Below are positions 9,284 through 16,793 of a stretch of DNA of 64,000 nt, piece by piece. The notes beneath the pieces were generated by a model, which saw nothing but the letters and a program-made list of their open reading frames with translations, made no database searches and was not told the origin of the DNA. How positions within the stretch are numbered: position 1 is the first letter of the stretch; every line of letters starts with the position of its first letter. The stretch is taken from assembly GCA_964567045.1 (NCBI GenBank), contig CAZMLE010000006.1:41437-105436 (forward strand). The letters run 5' to 3'. A program made the position numbers and the translations under genes. Source of the stretch: JAFNGF01 sp964567045. GTDB taxonomy: Bacteria; Planctomycetota; Phycisphaerae; Sedimentisphaerales; Anaerobacaceae.

Positions 9284-10276
9284 CTACCATCCGGCCAGTT
9301 GAAGTAGATCGCTGACAGGCTCGTGCCACCACTTCGGATCTCGCAAGTGCTCTTTTAGCATCATAGCAGCAACAACACCGTCTCCGATAGCGGTCGCCAG
9401 TTGCATGGCTGCCCCTATTCTGCAATCACCTGCCACGAAGACGCCGGGCACACTCGTTCTAAGATATGCACAGTCGCACTTGACAAAGCCCTTTTCGGTC
9501 AGCTCAGTAAAGCCCTTAAGAAAGCCGGTGTTTGGCTCCGCGCCGACAAATATAAATACACCATCGCAGGAGTAGTCTTGCTCCCGGCTGGTCTTGAGGT
9601 CCTTCAATCTGACCGACTGAACTTGGCCTTTACCCTGTACAGCGGTTGCAACCGTGCTATACCTGATAATCAAATTAGAATCAGGCTGACCGGCCTTTTG
9701 CTTAAGCTCTTCAACCAGGACCTTGGTAGCTCTGAATTCGTCTCTGCGATGGATAACCGTGACCTTACGGGCGTATTTTGTCAGATGGAGCGTCTCTTCA
9801 AGCGCCGTGTTGCCGCCGCCCACCGCGACTACATTCTTGCCCTTGAAAAACGGCGCATCGCATGTTCCACAATAGCTTACGCCCGCACCGCGGAAATCTT
9901 CTTCACCGGGAATTCCGAGCTTGCGATAGTTGCTGCCCGGGGCGAGAATTACGGTCCTGGCGGCAAATTTATCTTCATCACAGTAAACAGCGATGCTGCG
10001 GTCTGGCAGTTTCTCCAGCTTGGCTGCCTCGCAACTGGTTTTTATCTCGGCCCCGAAGCTTTTAGCCTGCTTTTGCATCTGTTCAATTAGGCCCGGACCA
10101 TCAATTTGGATTATGCCGGGATAGTTCTCAATTCTGTTTGTCGTAGCGATCTGTCCGCCGGGCACGAGTTTCTCGAGCACCAAGGTCGTCAGTCTGTCGC
10201 GGGAGGTATAAAGCGCTGCCGCCAGGCCGGCTGGCCCCGCCCCAACGATAATAACGTCATATACGCTATCGGTCAT
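9284..10276 (-). CDS. trxB: Thioredoxin reductase
   Basis: A 330-residue FAD- and NADPH-dependent disulfide reductase. Seen: the FAD motif VGAGPAGLAAALYTSRD, redox centre YCGTCDAPFF (the family more often has CATC or CAVC), the NADPH motif VGGGNTALEE with HRRDEFRA, and the C-terminal FAD motif GVFVAGDCR. Its start overlaps the stop of the upstream thioredoxin by 4 bp. After the stop there are about 135 bp with no supportable gene before trxA. Confidence 0.95.
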   Translation of the reverse strand: MTDSVYDVIIVGAGPAGLAAALYTSRDRLTTLVLEKLVPGGQIATTNRIENYPGIIQIDGPGLIEQMQKQAKSFGAEIKTSCEAAKLEKLPDRSIAVYCDEDKFAARTVILAPGSNYRKLGIPGEEDFRGAGVSYCGTCDAPFFKGKNVVAVGGGNTALEETLHLTKYARKVTVIHRRDEFRATKVLVEELKQKAGQPDSNLIIRYSTVATAVQGKGQVQSVRLKDLKTSREQDYSCDGVFIFVGAEPNTGFLKGFTELTEKGFVKCDCAYLRTSVPGVFVAGDCRIGAAMQLATAIGDGVVAAMMLKEHLRDPKWWHEPVSDLLQLAGW

Positions 10277-10632
10277 TCCGAACCTATTCCCGCCTGCTGC
10301 AAGTGCGGCTCTATTTTTTTCTTGATGTCGGACTCAAAATTCGGCGTAACGCTCGTGATTTGGCCTACAAATTTGCCGGATTTGTACAGATGTAAAGTTG
10401 GTATGCTCATAATGCCGCGTTCGGTGGCTGTCTGACGTGCGTCGTCAACATTCAACTTGCAGACCTTTAGCTTTCCGGCATAGTCTCGGGCTATTTTTTC
10501 GATCACCGGCCCAGCCATTCGGCAGGGGCCACACCACTGGGCCCAGAAATCCACCAGCACCGGCGTGGCGGATTGCAATACTTCGCTCTCAAAAGTTGCA
10601 TCGTCGACATTAATCGGCTTACCGTCTGCCAT
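10273..10632 (-). CDS. Thioredoxin (second copy)
   Basis: A 119-residue thioredoxin with active site FWAQWCGPCRMAGP and cis-Pro MSIPTLHLYKSG. It is the first gene of the operon and its stop overlaps the trxB start, so this copy is the one most tightly coupled to the reductase. I chose the ATG at 10632 because AAGGAG lies 7 bases upstream; the ATG at 10638 is only one base from that site. The C-terminal tail (about 25 residues, charged) is longer than in E. coli TrxA. Confidence 0.93.
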   Translation of the reverse strand: MADGKPINVDDATFESEVLQSATPVLVDFWAQWCGPCRMAGPVIEKIARDYAGKLKVCKLNVDDARQTATERGIMSIPTLHLYKSGKFVGQITSVTPNFESDIKKKIEPHLQQAGIGSE

Positions 10633-10764
10633 TTTCATGCTCCTTGTTGCAAAAAACCAAGACGTAAGGTCAAAGCCAGATACTAAGATGCAAAATGGTC
10701 TGTGTCAATTAGGATTGCTCGTTTTTCGATTTGGGCGTGAAACTACGGCAAAACCGCGAAGAAA

Positions 10765-10881
10765 AAACCCCACGTAAATCCGCCGTACGCCCGCCATACT
10801 TCTGGCGGGTAAATCTGGCGGATAAAACGTGGGGCTAAATGTTTTTCGATTTTTTTATTTAGCCCCCAGTTTCACTGGGGG
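10765..10881. repeat. Nested palindrome with adjacent hairpin, copy 1
   Basis: An intergenic element between the thioredoxin and the YgiT-type gene. Three nested stems: CCCCACGT with ACGTGGGG outside, AATCCGCC with GGCGGAT in the middle, and CCCGCCA with TGGCGGG inside (10765-10840). A second perfect hairpin follows, CCCCCAGT/ACTGGGGG with a 3-base loop at 10863-10881. A near copy lies at 15721-15847. The rest of the 380-bp gap (10633-11015) shows no gene. Confidence 0.8.
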
Positions 10882-11015
10882 TTCCGGTTTCACCAGGGGT
10901 TATATCTATTTTCACGTTTCACGTGGGTTCAACCTACCTCCTGTTTGACCGGCGGTTTTGCCCCCATTTTCGCCCTATATTTGGTCCGGTTGCAGGCCGA
11001 AGCGGTCGAGCTTTT

Positions 11016-11237
11016 CTACACGGCGTAGCTGAGGACTTCGAGTTCGGCAGTCTTGTCTATCTGACTCAGGATACGGTCCACCTTTTGCATAACCTCATCT
11101 TCGAGTACATACTCGTTACAGTTCCGGCACTGCAAAACAGGCAGCCCCTTGATGATGACGATGGAGTCACGGCCAATCTTAAACGGCAAATTTGTAACCA
11201 GCTTCTCTAATTTTCCTCCACAGTTATGACAAATCAT
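11016..11237 (-). CDS. YgiT-type zinc-finger protein, probable antitoxin
   Basis: A 73-residue protein with two CxxC pairs (MICHNCGG and LQCRNCNEY), the zinc-finger pattern of YgiT/MqsA-type antitoxins, followed by a short helical tail. It lacks an obvious C-terminal helix-turn-helix, as in many stand-alone YgiT-type proteins. I chose the ATG at 11237, with GAGGAG 6 bases upstream. The start overlaps the stop of the DUF4258 gene by 4 bp. In known pairs this protein neutralises the upstream toxin; that role here is inferred from order and family. Confidence 0.82.
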   Translation of the reverse strand: MICHNCGGKLEKLVTNLPFKIGRDSIVIIKGLPVLQCRNCNEYVLEDEVMQKVDRILSQIDKTAELEVLSYAV

Positions 11238-11557
11238 TGTTTTCTCCTCGTTCTGAAATCTTTTTCCCATTTGTCCAGGGTCGGTCTGTACGCTGTAATA
11301 ATCGTCACGCTATCGCTTTCTACCTCTGTTGCTACCTGAATATGAATGACCTGCCCCCGGTATTCTGCGTATAGAAGATAGCTTGGCAAGTACTTGTTTT
11401 TCAGGTATTGCTCTACGATCTCGTAGCTATCCGCCGAAGCCAAAATTGCCTCCCTCGGTATGAAGCGGCCTTTCAATCGCATATTGACGTGGTACGTCCA
11501 GCGTATTCTGCGGCGGCTGATACAAGATTTAATAAAACCTAAGATATCGGTCTCCAT
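11234..11557 (-). CDS. DUF4258 family protein, probable toxin
   Basis: A 107-residue protein with the DUF4258 pattern: an N-terminal helix with Y-HVNMRL-, then I-ASADSYEIVEQY, LLYAEYRGQVIHIQVA and ITAYRPTLDKWE. DUF4258 proteins are related to RelE/BrnT-like toxins and often precede a YgiT-type zinc-finger gene, exactly as here with an ATGA overlap. RNase activity is inferred from family, not shown. Confidence 0.8.
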   Translation of the reverse strand: METDILGFIKSCISRRRIRWTYHVNMRLKGRFIPREAILASADSYEIVEQYLKNKYLPSYLLYAEYRGQVIHIQVATEVESDSVTIITAYRPTLDKWEKDFRTRRKQ

Positions 11558-11612
11558 CGCTTCACGCGGCTACAGCTTGTCATGATTCTATCTTGGCAGG
11601 TCTTATTGTCAA

Positions 11613-12647
11613 TTACGTTCGTTCTTCTGGTATGGTCTCGCCTTGTATCTGCTCAAGTTGCATACCGAAGCGATTGAGCTTTGTTTGGCCTTCATCGTAT
11701 TGGCTCTGAGCGTTTCGCAAATGCTTGCCGAGAACATCCCAATTTTCAAGAAAACCGGCGAACGAGGCGTTCAGCCTTTTTAAGTTCTGGCGGATTTCCG
11801 CTGCCTGTTTTTCTATCTGCAGGCCGTGCAGGCCCATCGCCACCGTCATCAAGTACGCGTACAACAAATTCGGCGAAACCGGCACTACCTTCTTATCCAG
11901 GCAATATTGCAGAAGGTCTTGCGTATCGCTTACATACTTGACGATGGTCTCGTAGTAAACGTTCTCAGCAGGTATATACATCATCGCAAAGTCAAGCGTG
12001 CCCTCCGCAGGCCTGATATAGTCGCCGGCGATCTTATCAATATGGTTGATGCAATCTTTTATAAACTGTCTGCGGGCCTTGGCTTTTTCATCTTCTGCTT
12101 CGGCCTTTGCGATTTTTTCAAAACTCGGTAGCGGAAACTTGGCGTCTATCGACACGGAAAAATCGGTCATCTGCACCACCGCATCAACCACTTTGCCATC
12201 CTTGAAAGCATACTGCAATCGGTAACTACCCTTCGGCAGAATCTGCGCAAGCAGGTTCTCCAGCGACCATTCGCCCATCTGGCCTCGCAGCTTGGGGCTG
12301 CTCAAAATATCCTGTAGGCGTCTGACTTCGGTTCCAAGTTGCAGCATCTGTTTGTTGGCACCCTGAAGCTCGCCAATTTGAGTGTTTAGCTGGCTGAGCA
12401 CCTGCTGGCTGGACTGCATACCCCGGCTGATATTGGCTTGCCCGTCCAGTAACGATTTGTTAAGCTCGATGCGAATGTTGTCCTGGACTGCCTGAAGTGT
12501 TTCGAGCCGCTGCTGAAGCTGGCCGATGCCGGTTGCCTGACCAGCAATCTCTTTTCTGCCGGCAAAGTTCGCGGTAATCAGCCAAATCAAAAGGCCCAGG
12601 ACAAATACAATTAGAACGATAACGATAGTGATGAGGAATGGTTCCAT
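11613..12647 (-). CDS. rmuC: DNA recombination protein RmuC
   Basis: A 344-residue RmuC-family protein: N-terminal membrane anchor (residues about 5-27), a long coiled coil (about 38-115), then the RmuC core with KLRGQMGEWSLENLLAQILP, SIDAKFPLPSF and MYIPAENVYYE. In E. coli RmuC limits recombination at inverted repeats, which is notable in a window full of palindromes; that link is only a thought. AAGGA 8 bases upstream supports the start. It is divergent from the HAD gene. Confidence 0.93.
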   Translation of the reverse strand: MEPFLITIVIVLIVFVLGLLIWLITANFAGRKEIAGQATGIGQLQQRLETLQAVQDNIRIELNKSLLDGQANISRGMQSSQQVLSQLNTQIGELQGANKQMLQLGTEVRRLQDILSSPKLRGQMGEWSLENLLAQILPKGSYRLQYAFKDGKVVDAVVQMTDFSVSIDAKFPLPSFEKIAKAEAEDEKAKARRQFIKDCINHIDKIAGDYIRPAEGTLDFAMMYIPAENVYYETIVKYVSDTQDLLQYCLDKKVVPVSPNLLYAYLMTVAMGLHGLQIEKQAAEIRQNLKRLNASFAGFLENWDVLGKHLRNAQSQYDEGQTKLNRFGMQLEQIQGETIPEERT

Positions 12648-12695
12648 ATTTGTATCCTTAAAAAATCAGCTTGATTATAGGTGACGGGGTAGAAA

Positions 12696-12715
12696 CCCCC
12701 AAATAAATTTGGGGG
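12696..12715. repeat. Perfect hairpin in the rmuC/HAD divergent gap
   Basis: CCCCCAAAT and ATTTGGGGG form a perfect 9-bp stem with a 2-base loop. It sits in the 81-bp space between two divergently transcribed genes. Similar CCCCC/GGGGG hairpins follow the nested palindromes near 10.87 and 15.80 kb, so it is probably a dispersed repeat rather than a terminator. Confidence 0.7.
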
Positions 12716-12728
12716 CTAAACTTGTCCA

Positions 12729-13355
12729 ATGCGAAAAGTAAAAGCTGTCATATTCGACTGGGGAGGTGTGCTAATAGACGACCCAAGGCCGGGGCTGATG
12801 CGGTACTGCGCCCACGCCTTTAACGTGCCGGTCGAGGTCTACACCCAAGTACACGATAAGTTCCTGGAAGATTTCCAAAAAGGTTTGGTCATCGAACGGA
12901 CGTTCTGGCAGAGGGTCTGCAAAGAGTTGAATAGGCCAGAGCCGCAGCCCGCCGCCCGTCTGGCAGGCAGCCAGAACTCCCTGTGGGGCGATGCCTTTCG
13001 CTCGGCCTATTCGCCGCGGGCAGAGGTTTTTGCTCTGGCATCGGCACTACACAACAAGGGCTACAAAACGGCGCTTTTATCCAATACCGAAGTGCCCGCA
13101 ATGGAGTTCTTTCGTCAGTTGCGCTACGATATGTTCGATGTGCTTGTCTTTTCCTGTGCAGAAGGGGCACAAAAGCCGGAAAAGAAAATCTACGAAGTGA
13201 CAGTGGAGAAACTCCGCTCACTGCCGGAGCAAGCAGTGCTCGTAGACGACAAGCCGCAGTTCATAAAAGGGGCGCAACAAGCGGGACTCAAGGGAATTCT
13301 CTTTGCGAATCTCGAACAGGTTAAAAGTGATTTAGCTGCGCTCAGAGTGAAATAA
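12729..13355 (+). CDS. HAD-superfamily hydrolase (subfamily IA)
   Basis: A 208-residue soluble HAD-type phosphatase-like enzyme. Seen: motif I FDWGGVLIDD with the nucleophile D10 (the +2 residue is Gly, as in the epoxide-hydrolase-like subgroup with GGV), motif II LLSNT, motif III Lys in GAQKPEKKIYE, and motif IV VLVDDKP. The substrate cannot be told; members dephosphorylate sugar phosphates and nucleotides. No strong ribosome binding site. It lies just upstream of the methyltransferase gene, probably in the same transcript. Confidence 0.87.
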   Translation: MRKVKAVIFDWGGVLIDDPRPGLMRYCAHAFNVPVEVYTQVHDKFLEDFQKGLVIERTFWQRVCKELNRPEPQPAARLAGSQNSLWGDAFRSAYSPRAEVFALASALHNKGYKTALLSNTEVPAMEFFRQLRYDMFDVLVFSCAEGAQKPEKKIYEVTVEKLRSLPEQAVLVDDKPQFIKGAQQAGLKGILFANLEQVKSDLAALRVK

Positions 13356-13385
13356 TTCTTGAGCAAACCACAATTGAGGCTGCCG

Positions 13386-14258
13386 ATGGACTTCTTAACA
13401 TTCCTGCATGAGCAAAAGACAATTCTGCTCGATGGGGCTATGGGAACACAATTGGATAAACGCGGCTTAATGTCGCGCGGCAGAAACAATCTCGATGCCC
13501 ACGAGGTGGTGCTCGAAATCCATCAGGAATACGCCCGGTGCGGCTGCCATGCTCTGACCACCAATACGCTGACCATGAACCGCATCTACGTCGAGACGCA
13601 CAATGTCGGCGTCTGCGTGCGAGAGGTGAATCGGGCAGGAGCCGAACTAGCCCGGCAGGCGGCTAACAAGCATCAGTACGTGCTGGGCGATATCAGCTCG
13701 ACCGGCCAACTGCTTGAGCCTTACGGGACTTACAAAGAGTCGCAGCTCTATGACGCCTTCAAAGAGCAAGCTGAAATCCTGGCAGAATCAGGCGTGGATG
13801 GCTTCATCATCGAGACGATGTTTGACCTTCGCGAGGCGCTGTGCGCCCTCCAAGCATGCAAGGGTAATTTGTCGCTGCCTGTCATTGTCTCGATAGCTTT
13901 TGCAACAGAAACAAAAGGGGCACGAACAATAATGGGCAACTCCGCCCAGCAGTGTGCCCAAAGCCTTACCGACGCGGGGGCAGATGTTATCGGCGCCAAC
14001 TGCGGCGAGCTTGACCCGGCTCAAATGGCAGCGGTGGTATCCCTATTTCGGTCGGCCACAACCCTGCCGATTCTGGCACAGCCCAACGCCGGCAAGCCAA
14101 AGCTGGTTGGCGAAAAGACGGTGTTCGAAATGACGCCTGAGCCTTTTGCCGGCGGAATTGCCGAATGCCTGCATGCCGGGGCGCGCATTGTAGGCGGCTG
14201 CTGTGGAACAACGCCCGAGCACATTCGGGCGGTCGCTGCGATGTTGGATCGGGAGTGA
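13386..14258 (+). CDS. Homocysteine S-methyltransferase family protein
   Basis: A 290-residue zinc-dependent methyltransferase domain like the N-terminal module of MetH. Seen: LLDGAMGTQLDKRG, TNTLTMNR, the zinc Cys in GANCG, and the C-terminal pair GGCCGTTPEHI. It transfers a methyl group to homocysteine from a donor such as S-methylmethionine or betaine, or forms part of a split MetH; the donor is not clear. The ATG at 13386 with GAGG 6 bases upstream is preferred over a TTG at 13359. Confidence 0.88.
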   Translation: MDFLTFLHEQKTILLDGAMGTQLDKRGLMSRGRNNLDAHEVVLEIHQEYARCGCHALTTNTLTMNRIYVETHNVGVCVREVNRAGAELARQAANKHQYVLGDISSTGQLLEPYGTYKESQLYDAFKEQAEILAESGVDGFIIETMFDLREALCALQACKGNLSLPVIVSIAFATETKGARTIMGNSAQQCAQSLTDAGADVIGANCGELDPAQMAAVVSLFRSATTLPILAQPNAGKPKLVGEKTVFEMTPEPFAGGIAECLHAGARIVGGCCGTTPEHIRAVAAMLDRE

Positions 14259-14267
14259 CATAAAATC

Positions 14268-14711
14268 ATGGCAAACTACCACCTGGTAATCCTGAAAAAG
14301 CCTTATCTGGATGCAATATTGGCGGGCCGAAAAACCATCGAGTCGCGTTTTACAAGGACCAGGCACTACTTTTTCGGGCAGGTCCAGGCCGGCGATAAAT
14401 TGTTCTTGAAGGTAAGTTCCGGACCGGTATGTGCAGTAGCAACTGTCGCCGCAGTTGAGTACTTTGAGAATTTGACACCGGAGCAAATAGGCGACATAAA
14501 ACGCCGGTACAACCACTATATCCAGGCAGACGAGCAGTATTGGCAAAGCAAGGCGGACTGTAGATTTGGATTTTTGGTCTGCTTGGAAAATGTAGAGACG
14601 ATTGAGCCCCGGCAAATAAGCAAGAAAGACTGGCGGGCGTGGGTAGTTCTAACAGCTAAAGAAAACTTTGGCCTGCTGAATCCTGCGGCCATAAAAAGGC
14701 TCAGTCGATGA
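14268..14711 (+). CDS. ASCH-domain protein
   Basis: A 147-residue protein with the ASCH pattern: LKKPYLDAILAGRKTIESR near the N-terminus (the GRKTIE motif), then the beta-barrel region VQAGDKLFLKVSSGPV. ASCH domains are thought to bind RNA, and some hydrolyse modified nucleosides; the substrate here is unknown. It follows the methyltransferase gene by 9 bp and is probably co-transcribed. Confidence 0.8.
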   Translation: MANYHLVILKKPYLDAILAGRKTIESRFTRTRHYFFGQVQAGDKLFLKVSSGPVCAVATVAAVEYFENLTPEQIGDIKRRYNHYIQADEQYWQSKADCRFGFLVCLENVETIEPRQISKKDWRAWVVLTAKENFGLLNPAAIKRLSR

Positions 14712-14839
14712 ACGTCCCGCTACATTATGGCAAATTCCCTCCTAATGCCGCAATAAACCTTTGCCTTGAATTCGTCTAACTTAACAGAGGCTGATGTATT
14801 GAGACAAATAACCCATATTTTTGAATAGGAGGACAAAAG

Positions 14840-15688
14840 ATGTGCAAAAAAATCACTCTGATTATCGCGGTGGTAGCTCTGCTGATAGGTGTACAAAGCC
14901 TAATCGCCCAAGAAAGAGACGCGGACAGACCCCGCGAAAGCGGACTGCGCGACCCAGCCAGACCTGCTGAAAGACAGCCAGTAATGCGCGAACCAGTTGA
15001 AGGAGGCGACATGGAGCGCGGCAGAAGAGAAAGGGCCGAGCGCGGCGACCAGCCCGAGCCGGGACCTCCCGTGGCCGTGGAAGGCAGACGCCGGCCAGCT
15101 CCGCCTATGGCCCCTGCCAAAACTGGGCCCGTGCGAGAGGACCTCGGCGAGTGGCTGGATGAGCTTACAAGGGCCTATCGCGCAAACGACAGGGAAAAGA
15201 TGGGTGAAATAATCCGCCAGATGCAGCAGCTCCGGCAGCAGCAGATGCCCGGCAAGGTTTTCGGCCAGCGCGGGCAAGATTTCGACCAAGGCCCTAAAGT
15301 AGAAAAGGGGCGTGCCGGCGTGGAGAAAAAGGCTCCCAAGCCGGCAGAAAAAACCCCGCAGCCGGCAAAAAAACCTCCTCAGGTTTGGAAAGACCAGCAA
15401 GGCGGGTTCCCCGGCGGCCAGGCCGGATGGGGCGTATGCCCGTGGTGTGGTCGGTGTCCTCTATGCGGCGCTATGGCCGGACAAGGTAAGGGCTTTCAGC
15501 AAAGAGGTTTTGGCCGATTCCGTCCAGAGGGGCCGCTACCTCCGGTTATGGACAAGCCAGTTGCCTCAGCGCCGCTCCAGCCGCCCAGAGGTCCAGCCAG
15601 ACGTGGTTGGGCACCTCCACTACCGATGAATCCAGCACCGGGCGGCATAGAGCCGAGGCCTGAGCCTGTCGAGCCAAGACAGGATTAG
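14840..15688 (+). CDS. Secreted Pro/Arg/Glu-rich low-complexity protein
   Basis: A 282-residue protein with a signal peptide (KKITLIIAVVALLIG, cleavage near IAQE) and a strong AGGAGG ribosome binding site 7 bases before the ATG. The mature part is rich in Pro, Arg, Glu and Gly, with a short helical stretch (residues about 95-135, WLDELTRAYRANDREKMGE). After it come Lys/Pro repeats and a Cys cluster CPWCGRCPLCG near residue 200, which could bind metal. I do not recognise a family; similar low-complexity exported proteins occur in planctomycetes. Confidence 0.72.
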   Translation: MCKKITLIIAVVALLIGVQSLIAQERDADRPRESGLRDPARPAERQPVMREPVEGGDMERGRRERAERGDQPEPGPPVAVEGRRRPAPPMAPAKTGPVREDLGEWLDELTRAYRANDREKMGEIIRQMQQLRQQQMPGKVFGQRGQDFDQGPKVEKGRAGVEKKAPKPAEKTPQPAKKPPQVWKDQQGGFPGGQAGWGVCPWCGRCPLCGAMAGQGKGFQQRGFGRFRPEGPLPPVMDKPVASAPLQPPRGPARRGWAPPLPMNPAPGGIEPRPEPVEPRQD

Positions 15689-15720
15689 TTTGAACCTGCG
15701 GCAAAAAACGCAAACAAGTA

Positions 15721-15847
15721 AAACCCCACGTAAATCCGCCGCTCGCCCGCCATACTTCTGGCGGGTAAATCTGGCGGATAAAACGTGGGGGCTAAATATT
15801 TAGCCCCCGGTTTGGGACCCCGCAAAGCGGGAACCCTCACCGGGGGT
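15721..15847. repeat. Nested palindrome with adjacent hairpins, copy 2
   Basis: A near copy of the element at 10765-10840: CCCCACGT/ACGTGGGG, AATCCGCC/GGCGGAT and CCCGCCA/TGGCGGG nested (15721-15790). Next comes a perfect palindrome GGGGGCTAAA-TA-TTTAGCCCCC (15787-15808), and then a GGGACCCCGC/GCGGGAACCC hairpin (15814-15836), which belongs to another dispersed family. It lies between the convergent ends of two genes, where it could act as a two-way terminator. Confidence 0.78.
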
Positions 15848-15912
15848 TTGTTTTTGTATGGAAACAAAATTGCGGGTGTGAAACTGCGCTACATGACTGT
15901 TTAGCGCATTGT

Positions 15913-16461
15913 TTACAGCCAATTGCCGGGATAGAAGATGGATTGAGGACGAACATTGAATACTCTGCACAGCCCCTCTATTAGTGCCTCTGTCCTTTTG
16001 ACCTGGCAGTTGGTTGGATGGGTGTTTTTGCCGTCGGCTATAACGCAGATGCGAATAGTCGCAAGGCCGCCGTACCAGCTTCGGTCGGGCACGCTCGACC
16101 ACTGCTTCTGCCATCTTTCGGTGGGCTGGACCTGGCCATCGAGATCGCCGAACCCGTTGCATATAACATAATGGTAGTTAAGGTCTTCGGGGCTGGCCAG
16201 GCCCTGCAATGAAGCCAGATATTCGATATTGCCAGCTTCGGTGCCGCTATAGTAGATTTCAATCCTGTTCCAGCGATCAGGCAATTGACAGGCCCGCGAG
16301 GGAATCGCCTCTTTAACAGGGTCAAGACTATAATAGCTTGAAAGACAGAATGCACCAGCGGAGGGCGGATTATTGCCCAGAGCCATAAGAACAGCCGCCC
16401 CCGTCGTCATTGAAACCAATAATGCAGCTAAGACTTTCGCTACCCTTGACTGATCCGACAT
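15913..16461 (-). CDS. Amidase_2-like (peptidoglycan amidase fold) protein, zinc ligands lost
   Basis: A 182-residue protein with one N-terminal membrane segment or signal anchor (residues about 9-28). The rest follows the N-acetylmuramoyl-L-alanine amidase (Amidase_2/PGRP) pattern: IEIYYSGTEAGN, LNYHYVICNG, GDLDGQVQPTERWQKQ, and IRICVIADG. In active members the first motif reads HHS and the last zinc ligand lies in an HRD-like motif; here they are YYS and FYPGN. I therefore expect a binding protein rather than an amidase. Family assignment is from remembered patterns. Confidence 0.68.
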   Translation of the reverse strand: MSDQSRVAKVLAALLVSMTTGAAVLMALGNNPPSAGAFCLSSYYSLDPVKEAIPSRACQLPDRWNRIEIYYSGTEAGNIEYLASLQGLASPEDLNYHYVICNGFGDLDGQVQPTERWQKQWSSVPDRSWYGGLATIRICVIADGKNTHPTNCQVKRTEALIEGLCRVFNVRPQSIFYPGNWL

Positions 16462-16671
16462 AATTCCGCCCAGATGAATTTAGAATTCCGAATCCTTCGC
16501 CCACGCTCAGGACAGGTTTAGAATTTTCAATTTTTGCTTGCCTATAACATCGGCACATGCCGGTAGATTACTGTAGAATTTTGCGCAAAATTCTGCTCCA
16601 TGCCCTATATTGATTTATGGGACTCCTGTCGGTATATTTACTTCGCCGTCGTGCAGAGCCCAAGTATTGAG

Positions 16672-16739
16672 CCCCGCAATCCGTCGACCCGGCTCAGGCC
16701 CGCCCCGAGCAAGGCCGAGGGGACCGGTTTATTGCGGGG
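16672..16739 (+). other. Leader hairpin upstream of the DUF4954 gene
   Basis: CCCCGCAAT (16672-16680) and ATTGCGGGG (16731-16739) form a perfect 9-bp stem with a 50-base loop, followed by TTTT. The loop holds a CCCCGAGC/GAGGGG element of the dispersed 'PERSRG' type. It ends about 55 bases before the gene start, so a terminator or attenuator role is possible. The rest of 16462-16793 shows nothing else that I can name. Confidence 0.4.
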
Positions 16740-16793
16740 TTTTGACGCCCGCCTTTGACGCGGGGGCATGTTCCTAAGGAAGGGAGAAAAGAA

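Noticed and set aside
9132..9425. A 97-residue minus-strand reading frame overlapping the trxB 3' end
   Set aside because: Overlaps trxB out of frame for half its length, has no recognised motif and no convincing start; the 9148-9283 gap shows nothing else.
9862..9920. CGTC redox centre of TrxB as a broken active site
   Set aside because: Both cysteines of the CxxC motif are present; the two middle residues vary among thioredoxin reductases.
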